Assembly (NCBI RefSeq): GCF_011761945.1
Contig: NZ_JAASQV010000004.1
Span: forward strand, 186,001 to 250,000
From: Sphingomonas leidyi
Lineage (GTDB): Bacteria > Pseudomonadota > Alphaproteobacteria > Sphingomonadales > Sphingomonadaceae
Length of the DNA: 64,000 nt
Direction: 5' to 3'
The position numbers were made by a program, and so were the translations under genes. Under the pieces are notes generated by a model. That model was given only the letters and a program-made list of their open reading frames with translations. It was not told where the DNA came from and made no database searches. Positions 42,583 to 51,141 of this stretch are shown here, piece after piece (within the stretch, counting starts at the first letter, position 1; every line of letters begins with the position of its first letter).

Positions 42583-43920
42583 TCAACCTTGCGTGCTCTC
42601 GACGAATTCGAGCCGCATGATCGTGCCGCCGGCCGGCGCTTCCAGCGCATGGGCCGTGCCGCCATGCAGCGTCATGACCTGACGGATGAGATTGAGGCCC
42701 AGGCCGGAGCCGGTTTCGCGCGCGCGCAGCCTGTGGAAGGGGTCGAACACCCGGTCACGCTCCTCGACGGGAATGCCCGGGCCATCGTCCTCGACTTCGA
42801 TGGCCTCCCCCTGGACGCGCAGGATCACGTTCCGTCCGCCATGATCGACTGCGTTCTGGATGAGATTCGCCAGCATGCGCTCGATAGCGGCGGGATCCCC
42901 CCGCACCGGCCTGCCGCCCAGATCGGCAACCTCCAGATCGCCGCCCCCGGTGATCACCAGCGGCGCGATATCGGCGGCGACGCCGCGCGCGATCTGGCCG
43001 AGGTCCACTCCCTCGCGAAGGGGGGCGAAGCGCTCCAGCCGTTGCAGATCGAGCAGTTGTTCGGCCAGCGTCGCCAGGCGGGCGACGTCGCGCTGCAGCC
43101 GCGAGACCAGGGGGACGTCGGCCGAAGCCTCGATCTTGGCCTGCAATATCGCAATGGGCGTGCGCAGTTCGTGCGCCGCATCGACGATGAAGCGCTGCTG
43201 CCGGTCATAGCCTTCGTCGAGCCGGCAGAGCGCGCCGTTCATCGACTCGATCAGCGGCACGACTTCCGCCGGAAGCCCCTCCGGCGACAGCCTGGTGCCC
43301 CGCCGATCAATGTCTATCCGCCCCGCTTGCCTGGCGGCGATGGAAAGCCGGCGAAAGGCGCGCCGGATGATCAGCGGCGTGACGACGATCGTGATCACCG
43401 CCAACAGGCTGAGCACGGGGATCATCATCAGGTTCGACAGGAAGAGCACGACGAAGGTCATGCTGAACAGCCCGCCCTTGCCGAGCACGGTGAACGCGCC
43501 GGCGGGCCCGGACGCGCGACGCACCACGGCGATGTCGCGAAACGGCGGAGACGTGTCCCGGATATCGGCGAAGGTGATGCGATCGAGATTGTGCGCGATC
43601 GGCCGGTAGAGCGCGGGCATCTTGCCGAACGCGATCAGTTCCCCGCGATCGCTCCGCGCCACGAACCACATGTCCGGCGTGCTCGCCCGCAAGGCCTCGA
43701 GGTCCCGTGTCTTCACCAGGCGAAGCTGGCCGTCGGCGTCGCGCCGGATCGCCCGCACCGCCACTTCGGCGAAGTTGGAATCGATCAGCGCGCCGCCGTC
43801 GTCGGCGCGGATGAGATAGGCGACGAACGCCGCGCTGAAGACCAGCAGGATCGAGATCTGGAAGGCGAGCAGCCGTACGACCAGCTGACGCTTGAGCGGC
43901 ACCGGCCGCGACGCGCTCAT
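42583..43920 (-). CDS. Sensor histidine kinase of a two-component system
   Basis: A 445-residue membrane kinase with two transmembrane helices (about 17-36 and 160-185), a periplasmic domain between them and a HAMP-like linker. H-box FIVDAAHELRTPIAIL, N-box NLIQNAVDHGG, G1 VEDDGPGIP and G2 TGSGLGLNLI are complete. The layout is that of QseC/PmrB/TctE kinases. Coupled to the response regulator by an ATGA overlap. Stimulus unknown. Confidence 0.92.
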   Translation of the reverse strand: MSASRPVPLKRQLVVRLLAFQISILLVFSAAFVAYLIRADDGGALIDSNFAEVAVRAIRRDADGQLRLVKTRDLEALRASTPDMWFVARSDRGELIAFGKMPALYRPIAHNLDRITFADIRDTSPPFRDIAVVRRASGPAGAFTVLGKGGLFSMTFVVLFLSNLMMIPVLSLLAVITIVVTPLIIRRAFRRLSIAARQAGRIDIDRRGTRLSPEGLPAEVVPLIESMNGALCRLDEGYDRQQRFIVDAAHELRTPIAILQAKIEASADVPLVSRLQRDVARLATLAEQLLDLQRLERFAPLREGVDLGQIARGVAADIAPLVITGGGDLEVADLGGRPVRGDPAAIERMLANLIQNAVDHGGRNVILRVQGEAIEVEDDGPGIPVEERDRVFDPFHRLRARETGSGLGLNLIRQVMTLHGGTAHALEAPAGGTIMRLEFVESTQG

Positions 43921-44591
43921 GGGCAATGGCGCAGCAGATAGCCGACGCCGCGGATGGTATGGATCTGAACCTCCGCATCGGCTTCCGAAAGCCGACGGCG
44001 CAGGCGCGAGATGTGCGAATCGAGCGTGTTCGACTGGATCTCGTCGTCGAAGCCGTAGACGGCATCCTCGAGCGCGGTGCGCAGCACCGTTCGCCCCCGC
44101 CGCCGCATCAGCGCGGCGAGCACCCGCAATTCACGACGCGGCAGATCGAGCCGCTCGCCGCGTACCAGCGCCTCGTCATGCGCCATGTCGTAGACCAGTT
44201 CGCCCACCTGCACTTCGTTGAGCGGCAACGCGGCCGGCCGCCGCCGGATCGCGCGGATGCGGGCAAGGAGTTCCTCCATCGCGAACGGCTTGGCAAGATA
44301 ATCGTCGGCGCCGAGATCCAGGCCCGAGACGCGATCCTCGACCTCGGCGCGGGCGGTTATCACGATCACCGGAACGCCGGGGATCCATTGCCTGAGTTCC
44401 GCGATCGCCTCGACGCCGTCCCCGTCGGGCAGCGCGCGATCGAGCAGGACGACATCGCTGTTGGCGAGCCGCGCCGCTTCGCGCAGGTCGGCGAGGCCAG
44501 CGACATGATCGACGACATAGCCTTCGCGTTCCAGGACCGTCCGCATCGCGCTCGCCAACTCGGCTTCGTCCTCGACCAGCAATATACGCAC
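43917..44591 (-). CDS. OmpR/PhoB-family response regulator
   Basis: A 224-residue regulator. Receiver: acidic pair LVEDE, phosphoacceptor Asp51 (DVVLLDRALPDGDG), conserved Thr (VITARAE) and Lys (LAKPF). C-terminal winged helix ends in VQIHTIRGVGYLLR. The GTG start is chosen (GAGG upstream), because the longer frame begins in non-conserved sequence. Co-translated with the downstream kinase. An OmpR-type partner of QseC-like sensors. Confidence 0.93.
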   Translation of the reverse strand: MRILLVEDEAELASAMRTVLEREGYVVDHVAGLADLREAARLANSDVVLLDRALPDGDGVEAIAELRQWIPGVPVIVITARAEVEDRVSGLDLGADDYLAKPFAMEELLARIRAIRRRPAALPLNEVQVGELVYDMAHDEALVRGERLDLPRRELRVLAALMRRRGRTVLRTALEDAVYGFDDEIQSNTLDSHISRLRRRLSEADAEVQIHTIRGVGYLLRHCP

Positions 44592-44754
44592 TACGCCTCT
44601 TCCTGCCGCTGCCTGGTCCGCCGGCGATGCGCCGGTTTGCCATCGAAGCCCCCAGGCGCCAAGCGCCAGACGGGGTGAGGACGGACGGCCGACAAGACCG
44701 CCCGTCCTCGGGTTGAGAACGGACGGTCTCTCCTCCGTCCGCCCTCGGGGCAAG

Positions 44755-45363
44755 TTAGAAGCCGACCGATAGACCCAGTCGGACATTCGAGGCTGTCAGC
44801 CCATCCCGATAATTCGCACGACTATATTCCGCGCGTGCATACATTCCCGGCGAGATCCCGGCCTCGATGCCGGCTCCCCACAGAAAGCCCTTCTCGGTCC
44901 CGCTGGTGCGGAGATCCTTGAGATTGGTCGCCCGGAAATCGGTCGTTTCGCGCACGCGCAGCCAGCTATAGCCGGCGCGGCCGTACAGCAGGACATTCGG
45001 CGCCGGCAGGATGCCCGCGCGGCCGGAGGCGTCCCAGGTCCAGCCCGGCTTCAACGCATAGTCGCCCGTGGGGCTCGCGGCGGTCAGGGTCTTGCCGCCC
45101 CTGCCGATCCCGGCCTCGGCACCGATCACCAGCAGGTCGCCGAGCTGCGCATCATAGCCGACATGGCCGCGATAGCCGATGCCGCCCTTGCTCTGGTCGA
45201 TGCGCGAAGCGATCCGCGGCAGCGAATAGTCGCCATCATGCCAGCGATAGTCGATCGAAACGCCGACCTTGACGCCGCCAAACGTCGCATCGCCTCCCGA
45301 TTGCGCAAAGGCGGTCCCGGGGATTGCCGCCAAGACGCCGATCAGTACACAGATACGCTTCAT
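44755..45363 (-). CDS. Outer-membrane beta-barrel protein (opacity/OmpW-like)
   Basis: A 202-residue protein with signal peptide (MKRICVLIGVLAAIPGTAFAQ) and about eight alternating amphipathic strands (KVGVSIDYRW, GIGYRGHVGYDA, NVLLYGRAGYSWLRV), ending in VRLGLSVGF with the terminal aromatic of porin-like barrels. Such small barrels appear in envelope-stress responses. It stands just upstream of the two-component genes on the same strand, separated by a GC-rich region with hairpins, and may be their target. Confidence 0.8.
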   Translation of the reverse strand: MKRICVLIGVLAAIPGTAFAQSGGDATFGGVKVGVSIDYRWHDGDYSLPRIASRIDQSKGGIGYRGHVGYDAQLGDLLVIGAEAGIGRGGKTLTAASPTGDYALKPGWTWDASGRAGILPAPNVLLYGRAGYSWLRVRETTDFRATNLKDLRTSGTEKGFLWGAGIEAGISPGMYARAEYSRANYRDGLTASNVRLGLSVGF

Positions 45364-45479
45364 CGAATTTTCCCTCCGGTCTCACAGGAACCGCCTCTTT
45401 CGGCGGCTCCGCATCCGGTTGGGCGGGGAACCTTGCATCAGCATTGCGCCGCGGGATCCGGCGGCAGCAACCGCCGGCG

Positions 45480-46178
45480 CTATCCCTCCATCCGCAACCG
45501 ATATCCGACGCCCCGGACCGTCTCGATGCCGATGTTGCGGCCGGTCGCGCGATCGAGCTTCAATCGCAGGTTGCTCACATGGACGTCGATGCTCCGGTCA
45601 TAAGGGTGGCGGGAACGCCCCAGTGCCGCCAGGCACAGCGCATCCCTGGTGGAAACCGTGTCGCCGCCGTGCATCAGCAGTTCGAGCAGATTGAATTCGG
45701 TCACGGTCAGGGCGACCTGCTGGTCGCCCCACGACGTGGTACGGCGCGCCTTGTCGAGGCGCAGCCGGCCGGCCGAAATCATGGGCTGGGCCGGCAGGTC
45801 GCGGGTGCGGCGCAACACGGCGCGAAGACGGGCGAGGAGTTCGCGCGGGAAGCAGGGCTTCGCCAGATAGTCGTCGGCGCCCAGCTCGAGACCGATGACC
45901 CGTTCGACATCGTCATCGCCTCGCGCAGTCAGCATCACGACGGCCACGGCGCTGCGGGCCCGGACGCGGCGGAGCACTTCGATGCCATCGATCCCGGGCA
46001 GCATCACGTCGAGGAGCACGAGGGCGAACCTGCCGGACAAAGCGAGATCGACGCCCTCCTCCCCCGTCGCGCTGGCCGTCACCCGAAAGCCCTGGGGAAG
46101 CAGATAGTCGCCCATCAGGGCGCCCAGCTGAGCATCGTCGTCGATGAGCAGTATCTCGATCACGTCGGCACGGCACAT
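45480..46178 (-). CDS. Orphan OmpR/CpxR-like response regulator
   Basis: A 232-residue regulator. Receiver: ILLIDDDAQL, phosphoacceptor Asp57 (LVLLDVMLPGIDG), VVMLTARGDDDVER and ADDYLAKPC; the winged helix ends in IGIETVRGVGYRLRM. The CpxR-like FPRELLARLRAVLRR linker is present. ATG at 46178 follows GAGGGG; a GTG five codons later is also plausible. No histidine kinase is adjacent, so it is an orphan here; the kinase at 42583 or another locus may serve. Confidence 0.9.
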   Translation of the reverse strand: MCRADVIEILLIDDDAQLGALMGDYLLPQGFRVTASATGEEGVDLALSGRFALVLLDVMLPGIDGIEVLRRVRARSAVAVVMLTARGDDDVERVIGLELGADDYLAKPCFPRELLARLRAVLRRTRDLPAQPMISAGRLRLDKARRTTSWGDQQVALTVTEFNLLELLMHGGDTVSTRDALCLAALGRSRHPYDRSIDVHVSNLRLKLDRATGRNIGIETVRGVGYRLRMEG

Positions 46179-46360
46179 ATCGGAAGCCCCTCGCAAGGAA
46201 GGGTCAGGCAGCCGCGAAGCGCGCGATCGGAACGACGGCGCCGGGCGCCGGGGAGTCAGCAAGACGCAACTTCATACATGGATCACCATCCGCCGGATCG
46301 ACCGAACGGATTGCCGGGGAAGGTTGCGCCAACCTTGCGGAGCCGGCCGGCGAAAGGCGC

Positions 46361-46813
46361 CTAGCCCGCATTGCCCCCCGTCAGCGCCGCACGCAGCTGC
46401 AGGACCTGATCGTTGAGCGCGACCATCTGGGGCACGCTCAGCCCCGAATTGGCAAGCAATGCATCGGTGAGGCACGAAGCGCGGCTCCGCAGCGCCTTGC
46501 CCGGGGCGTTCAGGAACACCCGCACCTGGCGCTCGTCCTTCGGGTTGCGCCTGCGCGCGACGAAACCCGCAGCCTCCAGCCGCTTCATGAGCGGAGTTAT
46601 CGTGCTCGGATCGAGCGCCAGCCGGTCGGCGATCGCCGAGATGGTCTGGCCGTCGCGTTCCCACAGCGTGCTCAGCACCAGATATTGCGGATAGGTCACG
46701 CCCAGCGAATCGAGCATCGGCTTGTAGAGCCGGTTGATCGCGATCGAAGTGGAATAGAGCGAGAAACAGAGCTGCGCATCGAGCGGCAATGGCTCGCCAG
46801 GGGTCTTGGCCAC
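46361..46813 (-). CDS. OhrR/MarR-type redox-sensing repressor
   Basis: A 150-residue MarR-family regulator. The N-terminal DAQLCFSLYSTSIAINRLYK is the OhrR signature, with Cys16 matching the peroxide-sensing cysteine. LGVTYPQYLVLSTLWE and the winged helix (ISAIADRLALDPSTITPLMK, RRRNPKDERQVRV) complete it. Divergent from an exported hydrolase; two identical 10-base palindromes lie between them, one in its own promoter spacer, implying autorepression and peroxide-induced release. No Ohr gene is nearby. Confidence 0.88.
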   Translation of the reverse strand: MAKTPGEPLPLDAQLCFSLYSTSIAINRLYKPMLDSLGVTYPQYLVLSTLWERDGQTISAIADRLALDPSTITPLMKRLEAAGFVARRRNPKDERQVRVFLNAPGKALRSRASCLTDALLANSGLSVPQMVALNDQVLQLRAALTGGNAG

Positions 46814-46852
46814 AAAATTCCTCGCTTCCGAATCATGAACTTACGACGAAAA

Positions 46853-46882
46853 TACATATCGCGATAAATTTCCTCTGGACAA
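46853..46882 (-). promoter_or_regulatory. Promoter and operator of the ohrR-type gene
   Basis: Minus-strand -35 TTGTCC (46882-46877), 18-base spacer and -10 TATGTA (46858-46853). The perfect palindrome TATCGCGATA (46857-46866) covers the spacer end and -10, where a repressor would block polymerase. Confidence 0.65.
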
Positions 46883-46909
46883 GAGGGCCGAACGGGCGCA
46901 GTTAATTAT

Positions 46910-46919
46910 TATCGCGATA
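46910..46919 (+). promoter_or_regulatory. Second TATCGCGATA operator, facing the hydrolase
   Basis: The same 10-mer palindrome 53 bases from the first, 37 bases before the hydrolase ATG, embedded in a longer near-palindrome (AATTATTATCGCGATAAATAAT core). It probably controls the rightward transcript. Confidence 0.65.
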
Positions 46920-46955
46920 AATAATGTCGCGGAAACTTTTGAAAGGAGACCTCAG

Positions 46956-47726
46956 ATGACCAAGTCCAAGATGCTGCTCGCCGCCGCTGCCACCCTCGCC
47001 CTCGGCACGGCCCCCGCCTCGGCCCAGGAAAGGGCCGCCGCCCCCGTCAAGTCGGTCGTGCTCGTGCATGGCGGGTTCGTCGACGGCTCCGGCTGGATGG
47101 ATGTGTACAAGATCCTGAAGAAGGACGGCTATGACGTCACCATCGTCCAGAACCCGACCAACTCGCTTGCCGACGACGTCGCGGTGACCAAGCGCGCGAT
47201 CGCCGCCGCCAGCGGCCGGGTGATCCTGGTCGGCCACAGCTATGGCGGCGTCGTCGTCTCCGAAGCGGGCACCGATCCCAAGGTCGCCGGCGTGGTCTAC
47301 ATCGCCGCCTTCGCCCCGGACAAGGGCGAGTCGGTCTCGTCGCTGATCGCCAACCCGGCCCCCGGCGCCCCGGTGCCGCCGATCCTGCCGCCCCAGGACG
47401 GCTATCTGTTCCTCGACAAGGCGAAGTTCGCCGCCGCCTTCGCCGCCGATGTGAAGCCCGAGGTCGCCCGGTTCATGGCGGACTCGCAGGTCCCCTGGGG
47501 CGTGGACGCCCTGGGCGGTGCAGTCACCAGCCCGGCCTGGCGCGTGAAGCCGAGCTGGTACCTGGTCGCCAGCGACGACCATATGATCCCGCCGGCGGCG
47601 CAGCGCCAGATGGCCGCGCGGGCCGGGGCCCATGTCAGCGAAGTCGCGGGCAGCCATGCGGTCTATGTCTCGAAGCCGGCCGCGGTCGCCGCAGTGATCG
47701 AGGAAGCGGCGAAGGGCGCGAAGTAG
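46956..47726 (+). CDS. Exported alpha/beta hydrolase under OhrR-type control
   Basis: A 256-residue protein with signal peptide (ends APASAQE). The fold starts VKSVVLVHGGFVDGSGW; the nucleophile is in ILVGHSYGGVV and the C-terminal histidine in AGSHAVYVSKP, with an acidic residue in LVASDDHMIPP. The closest recognisable group is the salicylate-esterase/hydroxynitrile-lyase-like hydrolases. Start after GAAAGGAGA. Position opposite an OhrR-like repressor suggests induction by organic peroxides or reactive electrophiles. Confidence 0.86.
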   Translation: MTKSKMLLAAAATLALGTAPASAQERAAAPVKSVVLVHGGFVDGSGWMDVYKILKKDGYDVTIVQNPTNSLADDVAVTKRAIAAASGRVILVGHSYGGVVVSEAGTDPKVAGVVYIAAFAPDKGESVSSLIANPAPGAPVPPILPPQDGYLFLDKAKFAAAFAADVKPEVARFMADSQVPWGVDALGGAVTSPAWRVKPSWYLVASDDHMIPPAAQRQMAARAGAHVSEVAGSHAVYVSKPAAVAAVIEEAAKGAK

Positions 47727-47751
47727 ACCCGCCTCCCCTCCACTCCCCCGG

Positions 47752-47777
47752 CGCCGGGCTTCTTCGGAAGCCCGGCG
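47752..47777. terminator. UUCG-loop hairpin between convergent genes
   Basis: A perfect 11-bp stem CGCCGGGCTTC / GAAGCCCGGCG closed by a TTCG tetraloop, between the hydrolase stop and the end of the next minus-strand gene. Suits a bidirectional terminator; no long T-run on either side. Confidence 0.7.
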
Positions 47778-47786
47778 TTCGGCGTC

Positions 47787-48140
47787 TCAGCGGCGCAGCA
47801 GCCAGGTGAGCGCGCTCTCGGCCCGTTCGAAGATGCGCAGATAGGGCTGGGTCATCTCGCGGCGCACCTGCATCCGCGCGATCGCGCTTTCGGTGACGAC
47901 GGCGATGCGGCTCGCCTGGGGAAAGCCGGCGAAGTGGCGGCGAAAGGCGCGCACCGCCTCCTGGGCCTGCACCCCGCTGCGGCGCATGTCCATGCGCAGG
48001 AGATAGCCGGGCACGAAACCCTCGGCGTCGAACTGGTCGCGCAGCTTGCGGGCATAGTCGCCCACCCGATCGGGCTCGAACATCGCGAGCCACTCGATAT
48101 CGAGCAGATTCAATTCCTTGCGAAAGGTCACGCGGTACAT
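47787..48140 (-). CDS. Conserved-looking small protein, possibly STAS-like
   Basis: A 117-residue protein without signal peptide or membrane segment. The alternation of strands and amphipathic helices (YRVTFRKELNLLDIEWLAMF, YARKLRDQF, ASRIAVVTESAIARMQV) and the central FVPGYLLRMDM strand resemble SpoIIAA-like/STAS folds, but the similarity is only structural by eye. No catalytic motif. Ends in a C-terminal Arg pair. Convergent with the hydrolase; thioesterase gene lies upstream on the same strand, 40 bases away. Confidence 0.65.
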   Translation of the reverse strand: MYRVTFRKELNLLDIEWLAMFEPDRVGDYARKLRDQFDAEGFVPGYLLRMDMRRSGVQAQEAVRAFRRHFAGFPQASRIAVVTESAIARMQVRREMTQPYLRIFERAESALTWLLRR

Positions 48141-48180
48141 CCGGCTCCTCTCGCAGCGAGAGGTTAACGGATCCTCGCCG

Positions 48181-48591
48181 TCAATCCTCGGCCTTGACGA
48201 AGAAGCGGTCGATCACTTCGCGCGCCAGCCGCGCGGGGCGGAGCGTCTCGGCATCGAGGCAGCACCAGCTCGACTTGACCTCGGCCAGCACCTCGCCGCC
48301 GCGGCGGATCACCGTCTCGTAAAAGGCCCGGGCGCCCTGCACCTTCTCGAGCAGCACGGTCGCGACGACATCGTCCTCGAGGAACGCGGGCTTGCGATAG
48401 GTGATCTCGTGCTTGAGCGCGACCCAGAGATGCTCGGCCACCGCCTCGACCGGCGCCAGCGCCTGCCAGTGGCTGATCACCGCCTCCTGGACCCACTTCA
48501 GATAGGAAGCGTTGTTCACATGCCCCATGAAGTCGATATCGTCCTGCGCGACGTCGATCGGAAACTCATAGGGAAGCGCGGTGCCTGACAT
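48181..48591 (-). CDS. Acyl-CoA thioesterase of the 4HBT hotdog fold
   Basis: A 136-residue single hotdog-domain protein. The motif DFMGHVNNASYLKWVQ is the 4HBT/YbgC-type active-site helix with an aspartate and the HVNN segment. Proteins of this type hydrolyse short or aromatic acyl-CoAs. Followed by the small STAS-like gene. Its start lies 217 bases from the divergent GH105 gene. Confidence 0.86.
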   Translation of the reverse strand: MSGTALPYEFPIDVAQDDIDFMGHVNNASYLKWVQEAVISHWQALAPVEAVAEHLWVALKHEITYRKPAFLEDDVVATVLLEKVQGARAFYETVIRRGGEVLAEVKSSWCCLDAETLRPARLAREVIDRFFVKAED

Positions 48592-48723
48592 ATTCCCGCA
48601 TCATAGGGCCTATCGGGTTTCGAAGCGACTAAAATCCCCGAAATCCGCGGACTTCGAGGAACCGGCGGATGCCGTAGCGTCACCCCGGCGCGACGAGGCA
48701 AACCCGCCCGGCCCGCACGACAG

Positions 48724-48739
48724 ATTGGCCTTACCACTT
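48724..48739 (+). promoter_or_regulatory. GntR operator candidate before GH105
   Basis: ATTGGCCTTACCACTT, one of four copies of ATTGGCCTKACCA in the locus. The core TGGCCTTACCA is the imperfect TGGyCnnACCA dyad typical of FadR-subfamily GntR operators. It ends in a possible -35 TTGACT and is 70 bases before the GH105 start. Confidence 0.7.
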
Positions 48740-48808
48740 GACTTGGACACAGCGGGCAAACATCGTCCGGGCATATCGCGGTGACAGCGGTAGCAGAGAG
48801 GAGACAAG

Positions 48809-49981
48809 ATGAAACTGAAGCTCGCCGCCGCCCTCCTTGCCGGAGCCGCGCTCGCCGCCAGCCCGAGCGGCATGGCCCGCCCCGTGGCGCCGGCCGCCGC
48901 GCCCGCCCTGCCGAGCCGCATGCAGCTGATGGCGTCGATGGAGCGCGTCGCCGACTGGCAGCTGACGCATCTCGACGACCTGAGCTACATGCCTGCCGCC
49001 CGCCCGAGCACCAAGCGCGCGCGCGACTGGCAGCAGGCGACCTTCTGGGTGGCGCTCACCCATCTCGCCGACCGTTCGAGCAGCGTGCGCTACAAGGACG
49101 CGATCTTCTCCAAGGGCCGCGAGGAGGGCTGGAAGCTCGGCGACCGGCTCTACCATGCCGACGACCACATCATCGGCGCCGCCTGGATCTGGGCCGCGCG
49201 CAAGGGCGCCGGCGCCGCCGCACTCGCCCCGATGCGCGCGAGCTTCGATCGGATCCTCGCCGCCCCCAAGACCAACGACCTCCATTTCGTCGCGCCCGAG
49301 CCCGGCGCCGGCGACCCGGGCTGCACCACGCGCTGGTGCTGGTGCGACGCGCTGTTCATGGCGCCGCCGACGCTCTGGGCGCTGAGCAAGGACACCAGGG
49401 ACGGCCGCTACGCCAGCTTCGCCGACAAGGAATATCGCGCGACCACCGACTATCTGTTCGACAAGGGCGCGCATCTCTATTTCCGCGACAGCCGCTTCTT
49501 CGACCAGCGCGGCGCGCACGGCGAGAAGCTGTTCTGGAGCCGCGGCAATGGCTGGGTGTTCTCCGGCCTCGCCCGGATGATCCCCGAAATCCCGGCCAAG
49601 GATCCGCGCCGGCCCTATTACATCAAGCTGTTCAAGGAGATGGCGGCTAAGCTGGTGACGCTCCAGCGCGGCAACGGCTATTGGCCGCCCTCGCTGCTCG
49701 CCGATCCCGACCGCTCCCAGGACGAATCGAGCGGCACCGGCTTCTACGTCCATGGCATGGCCTGGGGCATCAAGGCCGGCCTGCTCGATCGCAAGACCTA
49801 CCTCCCGGCCGTGACCAAGGGCTGGGCCGCGCTCGAGCACGCCGTTCAGCCGAACGGCATGCTGGGCTGGGTACAGCAAGTGAGCGACCGGCCCGATGTG
49901 GTGAAGGCCGAGGATGCGCAATTCTACGGCACCGGCGCCTATCTGCTCGCCGGCGCCGCGGTCTATGATCTGACGAGGTAA
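48809..49981 (+). CDS. Exported GH105 unsaturated uronyl hydrolase
   Basis: A 390-residue (alpha/alpha)6-barrel enzyme with signal peptide (ends about MARPVAPAA). GH88/105 motifs: YHADDHIIGAAW (Asp118/119), TRWCWCDALFMAPP (Asp180, likely acid/base), FWSRGNGWVFSGL and DESSGTGFYVHGMAWGI. It hydrolyses 4,5-unsaturated glucuronyl or galacturonyl residues at the non-reducing end of lyase products. Followed by a DUF4861 gene 9 bases on. A GntR-type operator lies in its promoter. Confidence 0.92.
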   Translation: MKLKLAAALLAGAALAASPSGMARPVAPAAAPALPSRMQLMASMERVADWQLTHLDDLSYMPAARPSTKRARDWQQATFWVALTHLADRSSSVRYKDAIFSKGREEGWKLGDRLYHADDHIIGAAWIWAARKGAGAAALAPMRASFDRILAAPKTNDLHFVAPEPGAGDPGCTTRWCWCDALFMAPPTLWALSKDTRDGRYASFADKEYRATTDYLFDKGAHLYFRDSRFFDQRGAHGEKLFWSRGNGWVFSGLARMIPEIPAKDPRRPYYIKLFKEMAAKLVTLQRGNGYWPPSLLADPDRSQDESSGTGFYVHGMAWGIKAGLLDRKTYLPAVTKGWAALEHAVQPNGMLGWVQQVSDRPDVVKAEDAQFYGTGAYLLAGAAVYDLTR

Positions 49982-49990
49982 GGAAGAAGC

Positions 49991-50932
49991 ATGAAGCACG
50001 CCCTCTGGTTGCTCGCCGCCCCGCTGCTGGTCGCGGCCGGGCAGGACAGTGCCCCGCCCGCGCCGCTGGCGACGCTCAACGTCCGCCAGGCCGATGGCAG
50101 CTACAAGCTGGTCGACCGGATCGACGTGCCCGCGGACCATAAGATCCATGACGGGCTGATCGCGATGGAGGGCCCGGGCTGGGAAAGCGACAGGATCGCC
50201 TATCGCCTGTACCTCGACGAGCGCAACGTGCCCGACATCTACGGCAAGAAGCTGCCCGGAAACATCCTGCCCACGATCGGCATGGGCAAGGACGACTATC
50301 ATTCGATGGCGCCCTGGGGGCAGGACATCTTCCAGGTCGACCAGTCGCTGGGCATGGGCGGGATCGGCGTGCTGCGCGGCGGCGCGGCGACCCAGCTCGG
50401 CAAGGCGAAGGTCGGCGCGCGGGTGTTCAACACCGATCGCGCGGCGACGGTGCTGGTGACCAATACCGGCTTCCCGGGCGATGGCGGCCCGGCGGATCTC
50501 TCGACCACCTATCGGATCTTCGCGGGCTCGCGCCTCACCAATGTCGAGGCACGGGTGGGCGGCAACGTGCCGACCATGGTCGCCGGGCTGACGCTGCATG
50601 ACGGGGTGACGAAGATCGAGAGCCCGAAGCGCGGCAAGTGGCGCTATTTCGCCACCTGGGGCAGGCAGAGCCTGGCCGGGGACGATCTGGGCATCGCCCT
50701 GTTCTACCCCGCCGACGAGGCGGCGGCGACGGGAAGCGACGGCAAGTCGCTCTATGTGCAGTTCTGCGATCCGCGGAACCTTCGCTACGCGTTCGGTGCG
50801 GCCTGGGTGGAAGAGCCGGGCGCGCCGAAGACCGAGCGCGAGTTCCGGAAATGGCTGGACGATACCGCGGCCGAACTCGCCCGCCAGCCCTTCGTGGTGA
50901 GCACGGCCCAGAAGACCTGCCCGGCGAAATAG
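49991..50932 (+). CDS. Exported DUF4861-family protein
   Basis: A 313-residue protein with short signal peptide (ends VAAGQD). The beta-sandwich-like sequence contains IAYRLYLDERNVPDIYGKK, DDYHSMAPWGQDIFQVD, IGVLRGGAATQLG and KWRYFATWGRQS, diagnostic of DUF4861, which occurs in uronate-polymer loci beside GH105. No enzymatic residue is established. It is the second gene of the GH105 transcript. Confidence 0.85.
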   Translation: MKHALWLLAAPLLVAAGQDSAPPAPLATLNVRQADGSYKLVDRIDVPADHKIHDGLIAMEGPGWESDRIAYRLYLDERNVPDIYGKKLPGNILPTIGMGKDDYHSMAPWGQDIFQVDQSLGMGGIGVLRGGAATQLGKAKVGARVFNTDRAATVLVTNTGFPGDGGPADLSTTYRIFAGSRLTNVEARVGGNVPTMVAGLTLHDGVTKIESPKRGKWRYFATWGRQSLAGDDLGIALFYPADEAAATGSDGKSLYVQFCDPRNLRYAFGAAWVEEPGAPKTEREFRKWLDDTAAELARQPFVVSTAQKTCPAK

Positions 50933-50995
50933 GCGGCGCCGAAGCCGGGCGGTTCCCCGGCAAAGGCCCGGGTCGGGGACTCATATTCGTATCCG

Positions 50996-51019
50996 CCCTC
51001 CCCGCGCAGGCGGGGAGGG
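50996..51019. repeat. CCCTCCCCGC hairpin repeat between convergent genes
   Basis: A perfect 10-bp stem CCCTCCCCGC / GCGGGGAGGG with loop GCAG, in the 209-base gap between the DUF4861 and lyase genes, which otherwise holds no recognisable signal. It could terminate either transcript and shares its core with hairpins near 16580, 29595 and 57518. Confidence 0.55.
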
Positions 51020-51141
51020 AGGAAGGAATCGCAAAGGCCTGCCTGGGTTCTCAGCCTGGAAGGGGGCCTCTCTCCCGTCCGAGATTCCGCCTCGATCGAA
51101 GATGACGCCCCTCCCCCCGGCAAGCCCGAGGGAACAGCCGC

